DNA of 64,000 bases from Duganella sp. OV510 (GTDB lineage: Bacteria; Pseudomonadota; Gammaproteobacteria; Burkholderiales; Burkholderiaceae_D): assembly GCF_900100205.1 (NCBI RefSeq), contig NZ_FNEQ01000005.1, positions 186,001 to 250,000 on the forward strand, in the 5' to 3' direction. Under the pieces are notes generated by a model, which saw only the letters and a program-made list of their open reading frames with translations, was not told the origin of the DNA and searched no databases. The position numbers were made by a program, and so were the translations under genes. Shown here piece by piece: positions 1 through 8,734 of this stretch; positions within the stretch are counted from its first letter, which is position 1; every line of letters begins with the position of its first letter.

Positions 1-1086
1 CAACTCGTCCAGTTTTTGCAGCGCGAAGGCCAGCCAGGATTTGATTTCCGCATCCAGCTTCTGTTCGCTGTCGAGGTCGACCGGCACGTGCAGCAGCGAG
101 CATGATGGCGCGATCCACAGTCGCTCGCCCAGCCGCTCCGCCAACGGTTCGAGCCAGTCCAGCACCTTGGCCAGATCGGTCTTCCAGATGTTGCGGCCGT
201 TGATGACGCCCAGCGACAGCACCTTGTGATCCGGCAGCAGATTCAGCAGCGGGCGGATATCGTCGTGGCCGTTGATCGCGTCAATGTGCACGCCAGCTAC
301 CGGCAGGTTGGCCAGCAGATAAAGGTTCTCCTGCAACTGGCCGAAATAGGTCGCCACCAGGATCTTGACGCGGCAGGCTTTCAGCTGGTGATAGGCCAGA
401 TTGAAGGCATGCTGCCAGTCCTGATCCAGCTCGGTCACGAGAATAGGTTCGTCGATCTGCACCCACTCCACGCCCTGCTGCGCCAGCGTGTCCAGCAGCT
501 GCGAATATGCGGACAGCAGCGATGGCAGCAGCGCCAGCTTGTCAGAATCATCCTTGGCTTTGCCGATCGCCAGGTAAGTGACAGGGCCGACCAGGACCGG
601 CTTGGCTTTCACGCCTTGCGCCCTGGCCTCCGCCAGCTGTTCCAGCAAGCGCGACGCATCCAGCGTGAACCCGGTGCCGGCATGGAACTCCGGCACGATA
701 TAGTGGTAATTGGTGTCGAACCACTTGGTCATCTCGCCGGCCGCGACACCGCCGCAGCAGCCCGCATGCTCCACAACGGATTGCGCCGAACGGCCGCGCG
801 CAACGCGGAAGTAATTGTCCAGCGGGTCGCCGTGAAAGCCGTGCACGCGCTGCGGCAGATTGCCCAGCGTGAAGCTCATGTCCAGCACCTGATCGTAGAA
901 CGAGAAGTCACCTACCGGCACCAGATCCAGGCCGGCCTGGTGGTTCCAGTGACGCTGGCGCAGTGCGGCGCCGGTGGCCTTCAGCGCGTCGCGCGAGGAC
1001 TCGCCCTTCCAGTAGGATTCCTGGGCAAATTTCAATTCGCGCTTGGCGCCGATGCGGGGAAAGCCGAGGTTGTGAACGATGATCAT
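1..1086 (-). CDS. metE: Cobalamin-independent methionine synthase, N-terminal part (cut by window edge)
   Basis: Catalyses transfer of a methyl group from 5-methyltetrahydropteroyltri-glutamate to homocysteine, the last step of methionine synthesis, in the cytoplasm. The 362 visible codons begin [21 protein letters not shown], the typical MetE opening (GFPRIG, RELK). They continue through the folate-binding N-terminal domain with segments such as [13 protein letters not shown]. The catalytic zinc-binding C-terminal half lies outside the window. The ATG follows a GGAG ribosome site. It is divergent from a MetR-type regulator 100 bases away, the classical metE-metR arrangement, which supports activation by MetR with homocysteine. 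Confidence 0.96.
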   Translation of the reverse strand, partial: MIIVHNLGFPRIGAKRELKFAQESYWKGESSRDALKATGAALRQRHWNHQAGLDLVPVGDFSFYDQVLDMSFTLGNLPQRVHGFHGDPLDNYFRVARGRSAQSVVEHAGCCGGVAAGEMTKWFDTNYHYIVPEFHAGTGFTLDASRLLEQLAEARAQGVKAKPVLVGPVTYLAIGKAKDDSDKLALLPSLLSAYSQLLDTLAQQGVEWVQIDEPILVTELDQDWQHAFNLAYHQLKACRVKILVATYFGQLQENLYLLANLPVAGVHIDAINGHDDIRPLLNLLPDHKVLSLGVINGRNIWKTDLAKVLDWLEPLAERLGERLWIAPSCSLLHVPVDLDSEQKLDAEIKSWLAFALQKLDEL

Positions 1087-1186
1087 GCGTAGCTCCAGTT
1101 AAAAATCAGTGATCGCATGGTAAAGACCGCAACCAATGAAGTAAAATGGTCTTTTCTCACACATCTATGAGTTTTATTCATCGATT
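1087..1186. promoter_or_regulatory. metE/metR divergent control region with MetR-type site
   Basis: This 100-base spacer separates divergent metE and metR. At 1168-1180 it holds TGAG-N5-TTCA, one mismatch from the MetR consensus TGAA-N5-TTCA, just upstream of the metR start. A second dyad, AAAGACC (1122-1128) and GGTCTTT (1148-1154), lies nearer metE and may be another LysR-type site. The match to the published MetR consensus is from knowledge of the family; binding is inferred. Confidence 0.6.
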
Positions 1187-2083
1187 ATGCTGGAACGCAT
1201 CCACCTCGCCACCTTGCTGGAAGTTGAAAAGCAAGGCTCGCTAACCGCCGCCGCCGAAGTTTTGCACGTCACGCAGTCCGCCCTCAGCCACAGCATGAAG
1301 AAGCTGGAACAGCAGCTGGGCACCGACTTGTGGCTGCGCGAAGGCCGTTCGCTGCGCCTGACGCAAGCCGGCCAATACCTGCACGCCGTCGCCCAGCGGC
1401 TTGTTCCACAGCTGAATCTGGCGGAAGAACGCCTGCGCCAGTTCGCGCAAGGCGAGCGCGGCTCGCTGCGGATTGGCATGGAATGCCATCCCTGCTATCA
1501 ATGGCTGCTGAAGATCGTGTCGGGTTACCTGGCGGCGTGGCCACTGGTGGATGTGGATGTGAAGCAGAAATTCCAGTTCGGCGGCATCGGCGCGCTGTTT
1601 GGCTTTGAGATCGATCTGCTGGTGACACCCGACCCGCTGCTCAAGCCGGGCCTGCGTTTCGAGCCGGTGTTCGATTATGAACAGGTGCTGGTGGTGCACA
1701 AGGACCACCCATGGGCCGGGCAGGAAGAAGTACGGCCCGAACAATTGAATGAAGAAACGCTGATTACCTATCCGGTGCCGATCGAACGGCTGGACATCTA
1801 CAATATGTTCCTGCTACCCGCCAACGTGGCGCCGCGCAAGCACAAGACCATCGAAACCACCGACATCATGTTGCAGATGGTGGCAAGCGGACGCGGCGTG
1901 ACCGCCCTGCCGAAATGGCTGGTGACGGACTACGCGCCGCATCTGCAATTGCGTACCTTGCGCCTCGGACCGGCAGGCATACCGAAGCACATCTACCTTG
2001 GTGCGCGCGAAGCCGATTACGACACCGACTATCTGCAATCGTTTATCGCGATGGCACGCAAGGCAGAGAGCTATTCATCGTGA
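1187..2083 (+). CDS. metR: LysR-family regulator of methionine biosynthesis (MetR)
   Basis: A 298-residue LysR-type regulator. It has an N-terminal winged helix (roughly residues 1-60, with the recognition-helix region TQSALSHSMKKLE) and a periplasmic-binding-like effector domain. The motif TTDIMLQMVASGRGV followed by ALPKW is characteristic of MetR, which senses homocysteine. It sits divergent from metE. The ATG at the start gives the expected family length. LysR proteins usually repress their own gene from the shared intergenic site. Alternative assignments are unlikely given the metE neighbour. Confidence 0.93.
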   Translation: MLERIHLATLLEVEKQGSLTAAAEVLHVTQSALSHSMKKLEQQLGTDLWLREGRSLRLTQAGQYLHAVAQRLVPQLNLAEERLRQFAQGERGSLRIGMECHPCYQWLLKIVSGYLAAWPLVDVDVKQKFQFGGIGALFGFEIDLLVTPDPLLKPGLRFEPVFDYEQVLVVHKDHPWAGQEEVRPEQLNEETLITYPVPIERLDIYNMFLLPANVAPRKHKTIETTDIMLQMVASGRGVTALPKWLVTDYAPHLQLRTLRLGPAGIPKHIYLGAREADYDTDYLQSFIAMARKAESYSS

Positions 2084-2086
2084 CGA

Positions 2087-3802
2087 TTACAGCGCGATAT
2101 CCGGCACTTTCTTCACGGTGCCCGGCTTGTCGGTGGACAGCGCTGCTGGCACGAAACCTTCCAGGCTAGGCGATGCGATCGCCAGTTGCAGGGTCTCAGC
2201 GGTAGCCGCCCATTCCGTCGCCAGCAGCTGCGGATTCTCGTTGAGTTTCTTGCCGTAGGTCGGCACGATCTCGCGGATTTTGCTTTGCCACGCGGCGGTT
2301 TTAATCCGGTCAGGGAACACCTTCTCTAGCAGCGACAGCATGATGGCCGGCGAGGTCGAACCACCTGGCGACGCGCCCAGCAATGCCGACACCGAACGGT
2401 CCGCCGACACCACCACCTCAGTGCCCAGCTTCAGCACGCCGCCCTGATCGGGAACGTTCTTGATGATCTGCACACGCTGGCCAGCCTGCCACAGACGCCA
2501 GTCTTCGTCTTTCGCCTCAGGCATGTAGTGGCGCAGCGCCGCCATTTTCTCTTCCTTGGACAATTCCAGTTGCTGTGCCAGGTATTTGACCAGTGCGAAC
2601 TCGTGCATGCCGACCTGAAGCTGCGGGATGATGTTCGACGGTGTAGTCGCCTTCGCCATATCGAAGTAGGAACCGTTCTTCAGGAATTTGCTGGACCAGG
2701 TGGCAAACGGGCCGAACAGCAGCACGGTTTTACCATCCAGCACGCGGGTATCCAGGTGCGGCACCGACATCGGTGGCGAACCGGTGTCGGCCAGGCCGTA
2801 CACTTTCGCCAGGTGGCGCGAGGTGATTTGCGGATTCTCCGTCACCAGGAATTCGCCGCCTACCGGGAAGCCGCCATATTGCTTCGATTCAGGAATGCCC
2901 GACAGCTGCAGCAGCGGCAACGCCGCGCCGCCCGCACCGATGAAAATGTGGCGCGCATCCACCGTCTGAATCTTGTTTTTGTCCTTGATATCGAACGCCG
3001 ATACGCGCCACGAACCATCGTCGTTGCGGGTGATCGAACGCACCTCATGCCCGGTGGTGACCTTGACGCCCACGCGTTCGTTCAGGTGCTTGTAGAACTG
3101 GCGGGTGATTGCGCCCAGGTTGACGTCGGTGCCCAGCGGCGAACGCGTGGCGGTGGCGATCTCGTCGGCCTTGCGGCCTTCCATCATGATCGGAATCCAC
3201 TCCTTGATCTTGGCCGCATCGGTCGTCATTTCCATGCCGGCAAACAGCGGTGACGCCTTCAACGCCTCGACGCGCTTGCGTATGAATTCGCGATTCTCTT
3301 CGCCAAAGACCAGGTTCATGTGCGGCGTCGAATTGATGAATTCGCGTGGATTGCCCAGCACGCCCTTGCGCACCTGGTGCGACCAGAATTGACGCGAGAT
3401 CTGGAAATTCTCGTTGATCTCGACCGCCTTGGAGATCTGCACCTTGCCCTTGTCGTCCATCGGCGTGTAGTTCAGTTCGCACAGCGCCGAGTGGCCGGTG
3501 CCGGCGTTGTTCCAGCCGTTGGAACTTTCTTCCGCGACTTTGTCCAGACGCTCGAACACCTCGAAGGTCCAGCCTGGCTCCAGCTCGGCCAGATACACAC
3601 CCAGCGTTGCGCTCATGATGCCGCCACCGATCAGCAGCACGTCCACTTTGCGGTCGGCCTTGTCAGCGCGGAATTGGCCGCCGAAAAACGCCGAGTAACC
3701 GCCCCATACAGCTGCGGCGCCTACCGCTGCACCTATAAACTGGCGGCGGGAAAAGCGGCGTTTTGCGTCCGCTGTCGTAGTCTTATCGTTCACTTGGGTC
3801 AT
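2087..3802 (-). CDS. mqo: Malate:quinone oxidoreductase with Tat-like N-terminus
   Basis: An FAD-dependent, membrane-associated enzyme that oxidises malate to oxaloacetate and reduces quinone, feeding the TCA cycle into respiration. The start ATG at 3802 follows an AGGAGA site; an upstream alternative at 3832 lacks one. The 571-residue product has an FAD-binding GGG at residues 59-61 (DVLLIGGGIMSATLG) and typical MQO blocks such as SSNGWNNAGTGHSALCELNY. Unusually, residues 18-24 read SRRQFIG followed by an alanine/glycine-rich hydrophobic stretch, which looks like a twin-arginine signal. Most characterised MQOs face the cytoplasm without a signal, so export or N-terminal anchoring is an inference. 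Confidence 0.93.
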   Translation of the reverse strand: MTQVNDKTTTADAKRRFSRRQFIGAAVGAAAVWGGYSAFFGGQFRADKADRKVDVLLIGGGIMSATLGVYLAELEPGWTFEVFERLDKVAEESSNGWNNAGTGHSALCELNYTPMDDKGKVQISKAVEINENFQISRQFWSHQVRKGVLGNPREFINSTPHMNLVFGEENREFIRKRVEALKASPLFAGMEMTTDAAKIKEWIPIMMEGRKADEIATATRSPLGTDVNLGAITRQFYKHLNERVGVKVTTGHEVRSITRNDDGSWRVSAFDIKDKNKIQTVDARHIFIGAGGAALPLLQLSGIPESKQYGGFPVGGEFLVTENPQITSRHLAKVYGLADTGSPPMSVPHLDTRVLDGKTVLLFGPFATWSSKFLKNGSYFDMAKATTPSNIIPQLQVGMHEFALVKYLAQQLELSKEEKMAALRHYMPEAKDEDWRLWQAGQRVQIIKNVPDQGGVLKLGTEVVVSADRSVSALLGASPGGSTSPAIMLSLLEKVFPDRIKTAAWQSKIREIVPTYGKKLNENPQLLATEWAATAETLQLAIASPSLEGFVPAALSTDKPGTVKKVPDIAL

Positions 3803-4121
3803 GGGAGTTCTCCTCTTAAGAAATTGAAACAATGGCTCCCGACCAGAAGCGATGTCGCATGGTCAACCATGAATGCCGTTCGAGTCTGGGAGCCTGGGCG
3901 GCGGCGGCCTTACCGGCCGCGCATGAGCGCGTGGGTGGTAGAAATGTTTAATGCGGGCATGCATCGGCATGCAATTGTCGTGGCATATATATTAGCCCAC
4001 GGCAGATGGTTAGACCATTGTGGTTAACCGAAATTCCAGAAAATCCCGAAATAGTGAATACCTTCCAGCTTTGACTCCGTTAGCGCCACACCCTCCGCCG
4101 CCATGGCCCGGGTGACACCAG
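3803..4121. other. Intergenic region upstream of mqo
   Basis: These 319 bases lie between the mqo start and the end of the MocR gene. They should carry the mqo promoter and the 3' end of the regulator transcript. A small inverted GCATGC...GCATGC pair lies near 3958-3972, and an AT-rich patch (catatatatta) near 3982. No convincing gene, RNA or terminator is visible. Confidence 0.4.
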
Positions 4122-5522
4122 TTAAACGATTGCCGCGCTGAACGATTCGGGCCGCCGCGCAAGCAGCTGGGAGAGGCGTTGAATCCCAGCCCGCAAGCGT
4201 CCACGGTCCTTGATGCTTCCCAACGAGATGCGAATTGCATTCACCGAACCGCTGCCAGTCGCGAATGCCTCGGCCGGCGTGACAGCGATACCCTCGCTGT
4301 CGGCAGCCCGCGCGAGCTGAGACGAGTTCCAATACGCCGGCAACTCAAGCCATACATGCAAGCCGTCGCCAGCGCCGCTGTACCGCCCTGCCAGAATATC
4401 CCGCGCCATGCGGTGGCGCAGGCGTGCCTCGTTGCGCACGCCCTCCACCAGCCCGCCAGCCGAACCGTCGAAGATCCACTGCGTGGCCAGCGCAGCTGTC
4501 AACGGAGCGACCATCAGCGCAAATGATCTCAGTGCGACCAGGAAGCGTTCGCGTTCGTGTGGGTCGCGTATCAGCACAAAGGCCACCCGCAAGCCGGGCG
4601 TCAGGCATTTCGACAGGGTTGAGATGTAGTACACCTGCTCCGGGGCAAACGTGGCGACAGGCGGCGGCGGGGCATCGGCAAGCAGCCAGTAGGGATCGTC
4701 TTCGACGATGCGGACATTGCAGCGCTGCGCGATGCTGGCGAGTTCCTTGCGCCGGCGTGCCGGCATGGTAACGGCGGTCGGGTTCTGCAAGGTCGGATTC
4801 AGGTAGACCAGCCCAGGCTTGTGCTGGCGGCAAGCTTGCTCCAGCAATTCAGGCACCATCCCGTGCTGGTCCGCCTCCACGGCAATAATGCGCCGGCCGA
4901 ACTGGGTCGCAGCGGTACGCAGGCCGGGATAACTCATGGGCTCTGCCAGGATAATGTCGCCGGGCTCCGTCAGCGCAAGGATCAATGCGGCGATCGCCGC
5001 TTGGGCGCCCGGGCAGACCAGCACCTGTCGCGCATCCAGCTGGCCAAACATCGGTTCCAGCCATTTGGCGCCAGCCTTGCGGTCGGAGTCGCTGCCTCCG
5101 GCCAGGTGGTAGGTCATCAGCAATTCATTATCGGCCCGCATCAGCACTTGAGACAGGCCTTGCTTTAACATATCGTCGAAGTCCACGCCATCCGGTGGCG
5201 GCGGCGTATTCATGCTCAGGTCGAGGATCGAGGTCAACTCGACTTTCGGCGCCGCGACATACGTGCCACGCGCGCCGCGTCCCTCCAGCAGGTTGCGGCG
5301 CCTGGCTTCGTCGTAGGCGCGTGTGATCGTCGTCAGGTCGACCTTCAGCTCTGCCGCCAACTGGCGCTGCGGCGGCAGACGGTCGCCCGCTTTCAGTGAT
5401 CCGTCTACCACTGCCGCCTGCAACGCATCGGCAATCTGCAAAAAACGTGGCCCGCCGTGTGCGACCAGGCGCGGCAACCAGATTGGCAAATGATCATCTT
5501 GTATGGTTTCAAACTGGGACAT
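4122..5522 (-). CDS. MocR-type (GntR/aminotransferase fusion) transcriptional regulator
   Basis: A 466-residue chimera. It has an N-terminal GntR winged helix (about residues 25-90, LPPQRQLAAELKVDLTTITRAY) joined to a fold-type-I aminotransferase domain. The latter keeps the pyridoxal-phosphate lysine in STLSK (Lys305) and the NPTLQNPTA region. MocR proteins use PLP or an amino compound as effector rather than acting as enzymes. The divergent small membrane-protein gene 87 bases away is the best candidate target. The regulated pathway is not evident. Confidence 0.88.
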   Translation of the reverse strand: MSQFETIQDDHLPIWLPRLVAHGGPRFLQIADALQAAVVDGSLKAGDRLPPQRQLAAELKVDLTTITRAYDEARRRNLLEGRGARGTYVAAPKVELTSILDLSMNTPPPPDGVDFDDMLKQGLSQVLMRADNELLMTYHLAGGSDSDRKAGAKWLEPMFGQLDARQVLVCPGAQAAIAALILALTEPGDIILAEPMSYPGLRTAATQFGRRIIAVEADQHGMVPELLEQACRQHKPGLVYLNPTLQNPTAVTMPARRRKELASIAQRCNVRIVEDDPYWLLADAPPPPVATFAPEQVYYISTLSKCLTPGLRVAFVLIRDPHERERFLVALRSFALMVAPLTAALATQWIFDGSAGGLVEGVRNEARLRHRMARDILAGRYSGAGDGLHVWLELPAYWNSSQLARAADSEGIAVTPAEAFATGSGSVNAIRISLGSIKDRGRLRAGIQRLSQLLARRPESFSAAIV

Positions 5523-5609
5523 TTTGTCTCAATGTATGGAAATTGCTTTAAGGTAGTATGCATCAGAATCTGCACCCAGCAACACCCTTTAGTATCAAGG
5601 AAACTCAAA

Positions 5610-5849
5610 ATGATTGATTGGATACCCGTCATCTTCGTTATGTTCAAGTTTCTCGTGCTTGGCACGGGCATGTTCTATGCCGTCAAGTGGCATTACGACC
5701 AAGGAAAAAAGGGGAAGAAGGAAGAGGCGCGCGCAGTGCTCCGCGCGGCTGGCAAGATTGCTGCGCTCTTTGTGCTTACGCTGCTGGGCCTGGGCGTCGT
5801 CACCTTCATCGTTATCAAGATGCTTGGCATGGACTTGACCTTTCCATAA
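5610..5849 (+). CDS. Small two-helix membrane protein, unknown function
   Basis: A 79-residue protein. Residues about 2-22 (WIPVIFVMFKFLVLGTGMFY) and about 47-70 (AALFVLTLLGLGVVTFIVI) are membrane segments, separated by a charged loop DQGKKGKKEEAR that should face the cytoplasm. The ATG at 5610 follows AAGGAAA. Longer upstream starts would run into the promoter region of the divergent MocR gene. The head-to-head arrangement suggests it is the regulator's target. I do not recognise the family. Confidence 0.7.
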   Translation: MIDWIPVIFVMFKFLVLGTGMFYAVKWHYDQGKKGKKEEARAVLRAAGKIAALFVLTLLGLGVVTFIVIKMLGMDLTFP

Positions 5850-5988
5850 TGGAGGCGGCAGCTGGTTTCACCGCTCGCCGCCGCAGTGATCATACGCAAA
5901 AAGGGCAGCTTCACCATTTAAGCGACGCCGGCTGCGCTTACTAGCCGGAGCGCAAGTCGCGCAGGGGAATCGCTGGCCAACCACTCTC

Positions 5989-6231
5989 ATGCATCCCGCG
6001 TCCGATGTAACCCGCTTGTTCGGGTTTGGCGACACCGGCGGCAGCGATACAATGACCTTCGCGCTGGCTCGTGAACTGGGGGTGAAGCTGCTGGCCGGCA
6101 CGCCACTGGGCCGCTTCGGCGAACCTGAAGATATCGCACCGGTCGCCGTCTTCCTGGCATCCGACGATGCGCACTGGGTAACTGGCGAATCGTTGCGTGC
6201 AGCCGGCGGCGTTCGTGACGTTGGCTACTGA
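5989..6231 (+). pseudogene. C-terminal remnant of a short-chain dehydrogenase
   Basis: The reading frame ends TPLGRFGEPEDIAPVAVFLA then SDDAHWVTGE and AAGGV, which is the conserved C-terminal block of classical SDR oxidoreductases. The nucleotide-binding Rossmann part (TGxxxGxG), NNAG and the catalytic YxxxK are all missing upstream, so only about the last 70 residues survive. It directly precedes a broken MFS transporter, suggesting a former SDR-exporter unit lost by deletion. Confidence 0.75.
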
Positions 6232-6289
6232 TCGCGCGACGCGGGACGTCTCCGCGACGCCATGCATGGTGGGGACGAGCACCTCTACG

Positions 6290-6545
6290 TCCACCACCAC
6301 ATCTCGCCGGCGCGCACTGGCGTTGTTGACTATCCTGGCAGCTCAGTTCATGTTTGCTATGGACTTGCTAATCGTGCTGGATATTGCGCGTTGACGGCAC
6401 GCTTGACTCCGTCGCGCTCGCCTACGGTTTTATCAGCGCGGCCGAACATGGATGGAAATCTGTAGCAACGCGCTTATTGGTTGTGGTCGCAGTGCCACTG
6501 TTCCTGGCATTCCTGCGTATTCAGCGGATTCACCCGCAGCCGCTG
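6290..6545 (+). pseudogene. Remnants of an MFS (DHA2-type) transporter
   Basis: Two fragments in different frames resemble drug-exporter proteins of the major facilitator superfamily. The first (about 6298-6392) encodes RRRALALLTILAAQFMFAMD, a first transmembrane helix with its motif. The second (about 6395-6550) encodes AYGFISAAEHGW and FLAFLRIQRIHPQPLLAIHP, typical of the loop after the mid-protein helices. Several hundred residues between them are gone, and a stop follows the first. The gene is not functional. Confidence 0.7.
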
Positions 6546-6549
6546 CTCG

Positions 6550-7437
6550 CTATCCACCCCGCAGCTCCTGCGTGGCTTTCAGCAGATCCCTCGAAGGCGG
6601 CAGCCCGAACAGTCGAGCATATTCCCGGCTGAACTGGTTCGGACTTTCGTAGCCGACGCTGAATGCAATCGACGTCGCGCTGCCTTGGCCGGCGATCAGT
6701 TGTGACCGTGCGTGTAACAAACGGATGCGCTTCTGATATTGCAGCGGGCTCAACGCTGTCACTGCTTTGAAATGACGGTGAAACGCTGAGACGCTTAATG
6801 CCGCCATCTCGGCTAATACGTCCACCCTGATTTGTTCGGTGAAGTTATGCCGTATCCAATTGATCGCGACACCGATGCGAGCGAGCGCCGTGTCCGGCGA
6901 TGCAATGTCTCGCAGCATCCACCCGAGCGGCCCCTGAAGCACGCGGAATAATATTTCTCGTTCATACGCAGGGGCAAGCACCGCAATCTCATCGGACCGA
7001 TCCATCAGGCGTAGCATGCGAATCCAGGCGTCAAGAAGCTCGCCAGTCACCGGCGCAACAGAGAATCCCGATGCGAAAAGCGTGCTGCAGACCGCCGTCG
7101 GCAAGTCGCGGATGAGCGCCGCGACGATCACCGGGTCGAGCGTCATGCTGACGGCAAGATAAGGCTCGCCCGTGGCCGAAGGATGCACTGAGCCGATGGC
7201 CGGAAGATCGACAGACATGACGAAGTAGGTGGCCGGATCGTAGCGAAGGGTACGGTCGCCGACCGTCATCGTCTTGGAACCTGTGAGGATCAGGTTGACC
7301 ATTGGTGCGTAGACGGCCGTTAGCAGATGCTCAGGAATTTCACCCTGGACCATCGCGATCCGTGGTATGCCGGTTTCGGTGCGTTTGTTCTCGGCGCGGG
7401 CGGCTAGCGCCCTGAGTTCCTGCATCTGTTGTTCCAT
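6550..7437 (-). CDS. AraC-family transcriptional regulator
   Basis: A 295-residue protein with an N-terminal AraC_N-type effector domain (about residues 20-180) and a C-terminal double helix-turn-helix (about 195-290). Key motifs are MAALSVSAFHRHFKAVTALS, SPLQYQKRIRLLHAR and VGYESPNQFSREYARLFG. It is divergent from the SDR-led operon starting at 7577 with a 139-base gap, the normal layout for an AraC activator and its target. The inducer is unknown; neighbours suggest a small carbonyl or aromatic compound. Confidence 0.88.
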   Translation of the reverse strand: MEQQMQELRALAARAENKRTETGIPRIAMVQGEIPEHLLTAVYAPMVNLILTGSKTMTVGDRTLRYDPATYFVMSVDLPAIGSVHPSATGEPYLAVSMTLDPVIVAALIRDLPTAVCSTLFASGFSVAPVTGELLDAWIRMLRLMDRSDEIAVLAPAYEREILFRVLQGPLGWMLRDIASPDTALARIGVAINWIRHNFTEQIRVDVLAEMAALSVSAFHRHFKAVTALSPLQYQKRIRLLHARSQLIAGQGSATSIAFSVGYESPNQFSREYARLFGLPPSRDLLKATQELRGG

Positions 7438-7576
7438 CGTGCCACTTTAACATATGCCTTTCTGCTCAAACAATGTGAAAGCAGAAATAGGCAAGTTTGG
7501 AGGACGATCGGGTGGGCGCGCCGGCGTCCACACACCTACCATTACTCTCACCAGACAGACATACAGGAGAGTCGTA

Positions 7577-8320
7577 ATGAAGATTGTCATCGTGACCGGA
7601 AGCAGTCGCGGCCTTGGTGCCAGCACAGCACTGGAATGCGCCAGGCGCGGAATGGGCGTAATCGTTACCTATCACCGGAATCCAGGGAAGGCAGACGAAG
7701 TCGTGAAGGCCATCTCGGCGAGCGGTGGGAAGGCGGTAGCCTTGCAGCTTGACGTTGGCAACAGCCGATCGTTTCGCGAATTCCGCACAGCGGTATCTGC
7801 ACAGCTCCATGCCCTGTGGGGTAGGGAGACGTTCGACTTCCTTGTCAACAACGCCGGCTACGGGCTTTATGCGCCGATCTCCGAGGTAAGCGAGGAGCAG
7901 TTCGATGGTCTGTTCAACGTCCACCTCAAGGGGCCGTTTTTCCTGACGCAGACGCTCCTGCCGATCATCGAAGCAGGCGGCCACGTCGTCAACGTTACCA
8001 GCGCAACCAGCCGTGTTGCCACTGCGGGCGTGGCGCCTTACGCCGCCTTCAAGGGCGGCTTGCAGGTTCTCACACGCTACATGGCCAAGGAGTTCGGCGA
8101 GCGCAGAATCAGAGCGAATTCGATCGCTCCGGGCGCCATCCGCACAGAGCTTGGCGGTGGATTAAACGAGGAATTCGAGACGATGCTTGCGGATCAGACG
8201 GCGCTGGGCAGGGTCGGTGAGCCGGCAGATGTCGGCGGCGTCATCGCCGCCTTGCTGTCCGAAGAGAACCGCTGGATCAACGCCCAGAACATCGAAGTGG
8301 CGGGCGGCTACATTATCTGA
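7577..8320 (+). CDS. Short-chain dehydrogenase/reductase
   Basis: A 247-residue classical SDR using NAD(P)H. It has the TGSSRGLG cofactor loop (residues 7-14), NNAG (91-94), a serine in VTSATS and the catalytic pair Tyr155/Lys159 (YAAFK). It ends in a typical C-terminal AGGYII. The chosen ATG follows ACAGGAGAG; a longer in-frame start at 7454 would overlap the promoter region. It is first in a five-gene operon divergent from the AraC regulator. The substrate cannot be told from sequence. Confidence 0.9.
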   Translation: MKIVIVTGSSRGLGASTALECARRGMGVIVTYHRNPGKADEVVKAISASGGKAVALQLDVGNSRSFREFRTAVSAQLHALWGRETFDFLVNNAGYGLYAPISEVSEEQFDGLFNVHLKGPFFLTQTLLPIIEAGGHVVNVTSATSRVATAGVAPYAAFKGGLQVLTRYMAKEFGERRIRANSIAPGAIRTELGGGLNEEFETMLADQTALGRVGEPADVGGVIAALLSEENRWINAQNIEVAGGYII

Positions 8321-8337
8321 ATAGAGGAGAAGGCATC

Positions 8338-8733
8338 ATGCTCGACCACGTTTTCCTATCCGTCAGCGATATCGATCGCTCGATTAGCTTCTATGAAAAG
8401 GCACTCGCACCGCTGGGGATCGCCCATGTGCTCGACTACGACGGCAGGCAAGGCCCTGCCGGCCACCCGGATCTCAAGGGGTTCGGCGCGAACGGCCGCG
8501 TGTTCTTCTGGCTGCGTGAAGGCACGGTGGAAGGCCGCGCCGCACATGTGGGGTTCATCGCGGACAACAAGCGCGCGGTCGATACAGCTTTCGCGGCGGC
8601 AATGGCTGCAGGCGCCGCCGCAATTCATCCGCCCGGACCGCAGCTTCACTACGACCCGCGCTATTACGCGGCCCAGGTTCGCGACCCGGACGGCTACAGC
8701 CTGGAATTCGTCTACAAGGAATGGCAACACTGA
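8338..8733 (+). CDS. Glyoxalase/VOC-superfamily protein
   Basis: A 131-residue protein with paired beta-alpha-beta-beta-beta units of the vicinal oxygen chelate fold. It begins MLDHVFLSVSDIDRSISFYE and ends VRDPDGYSLEFVYKEW, where the histidine near the start and the glutamate in LEFV are the usual metal-ligand positions. It has a strong AGAGGAGA ribosome site and sits 17 bases after the SDR gene. The reaction (isomerase, dioxygenase or resistance binding protein) is undetermined. Confidence 0.88.
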   Translation: MLDHVFLSVSDIDRSISFYEKALAPLGIAHVLDYDGRQGPAGHPDLKGFGANGRVFFWLREGTVEGRAAHVGFIADNKRAVDTAFAAAMAAGAAAIHPPGPQLHYDPRYYAAQVRDPDGYSLEFVYKEWQH

Positions 8734-8734
8734 T

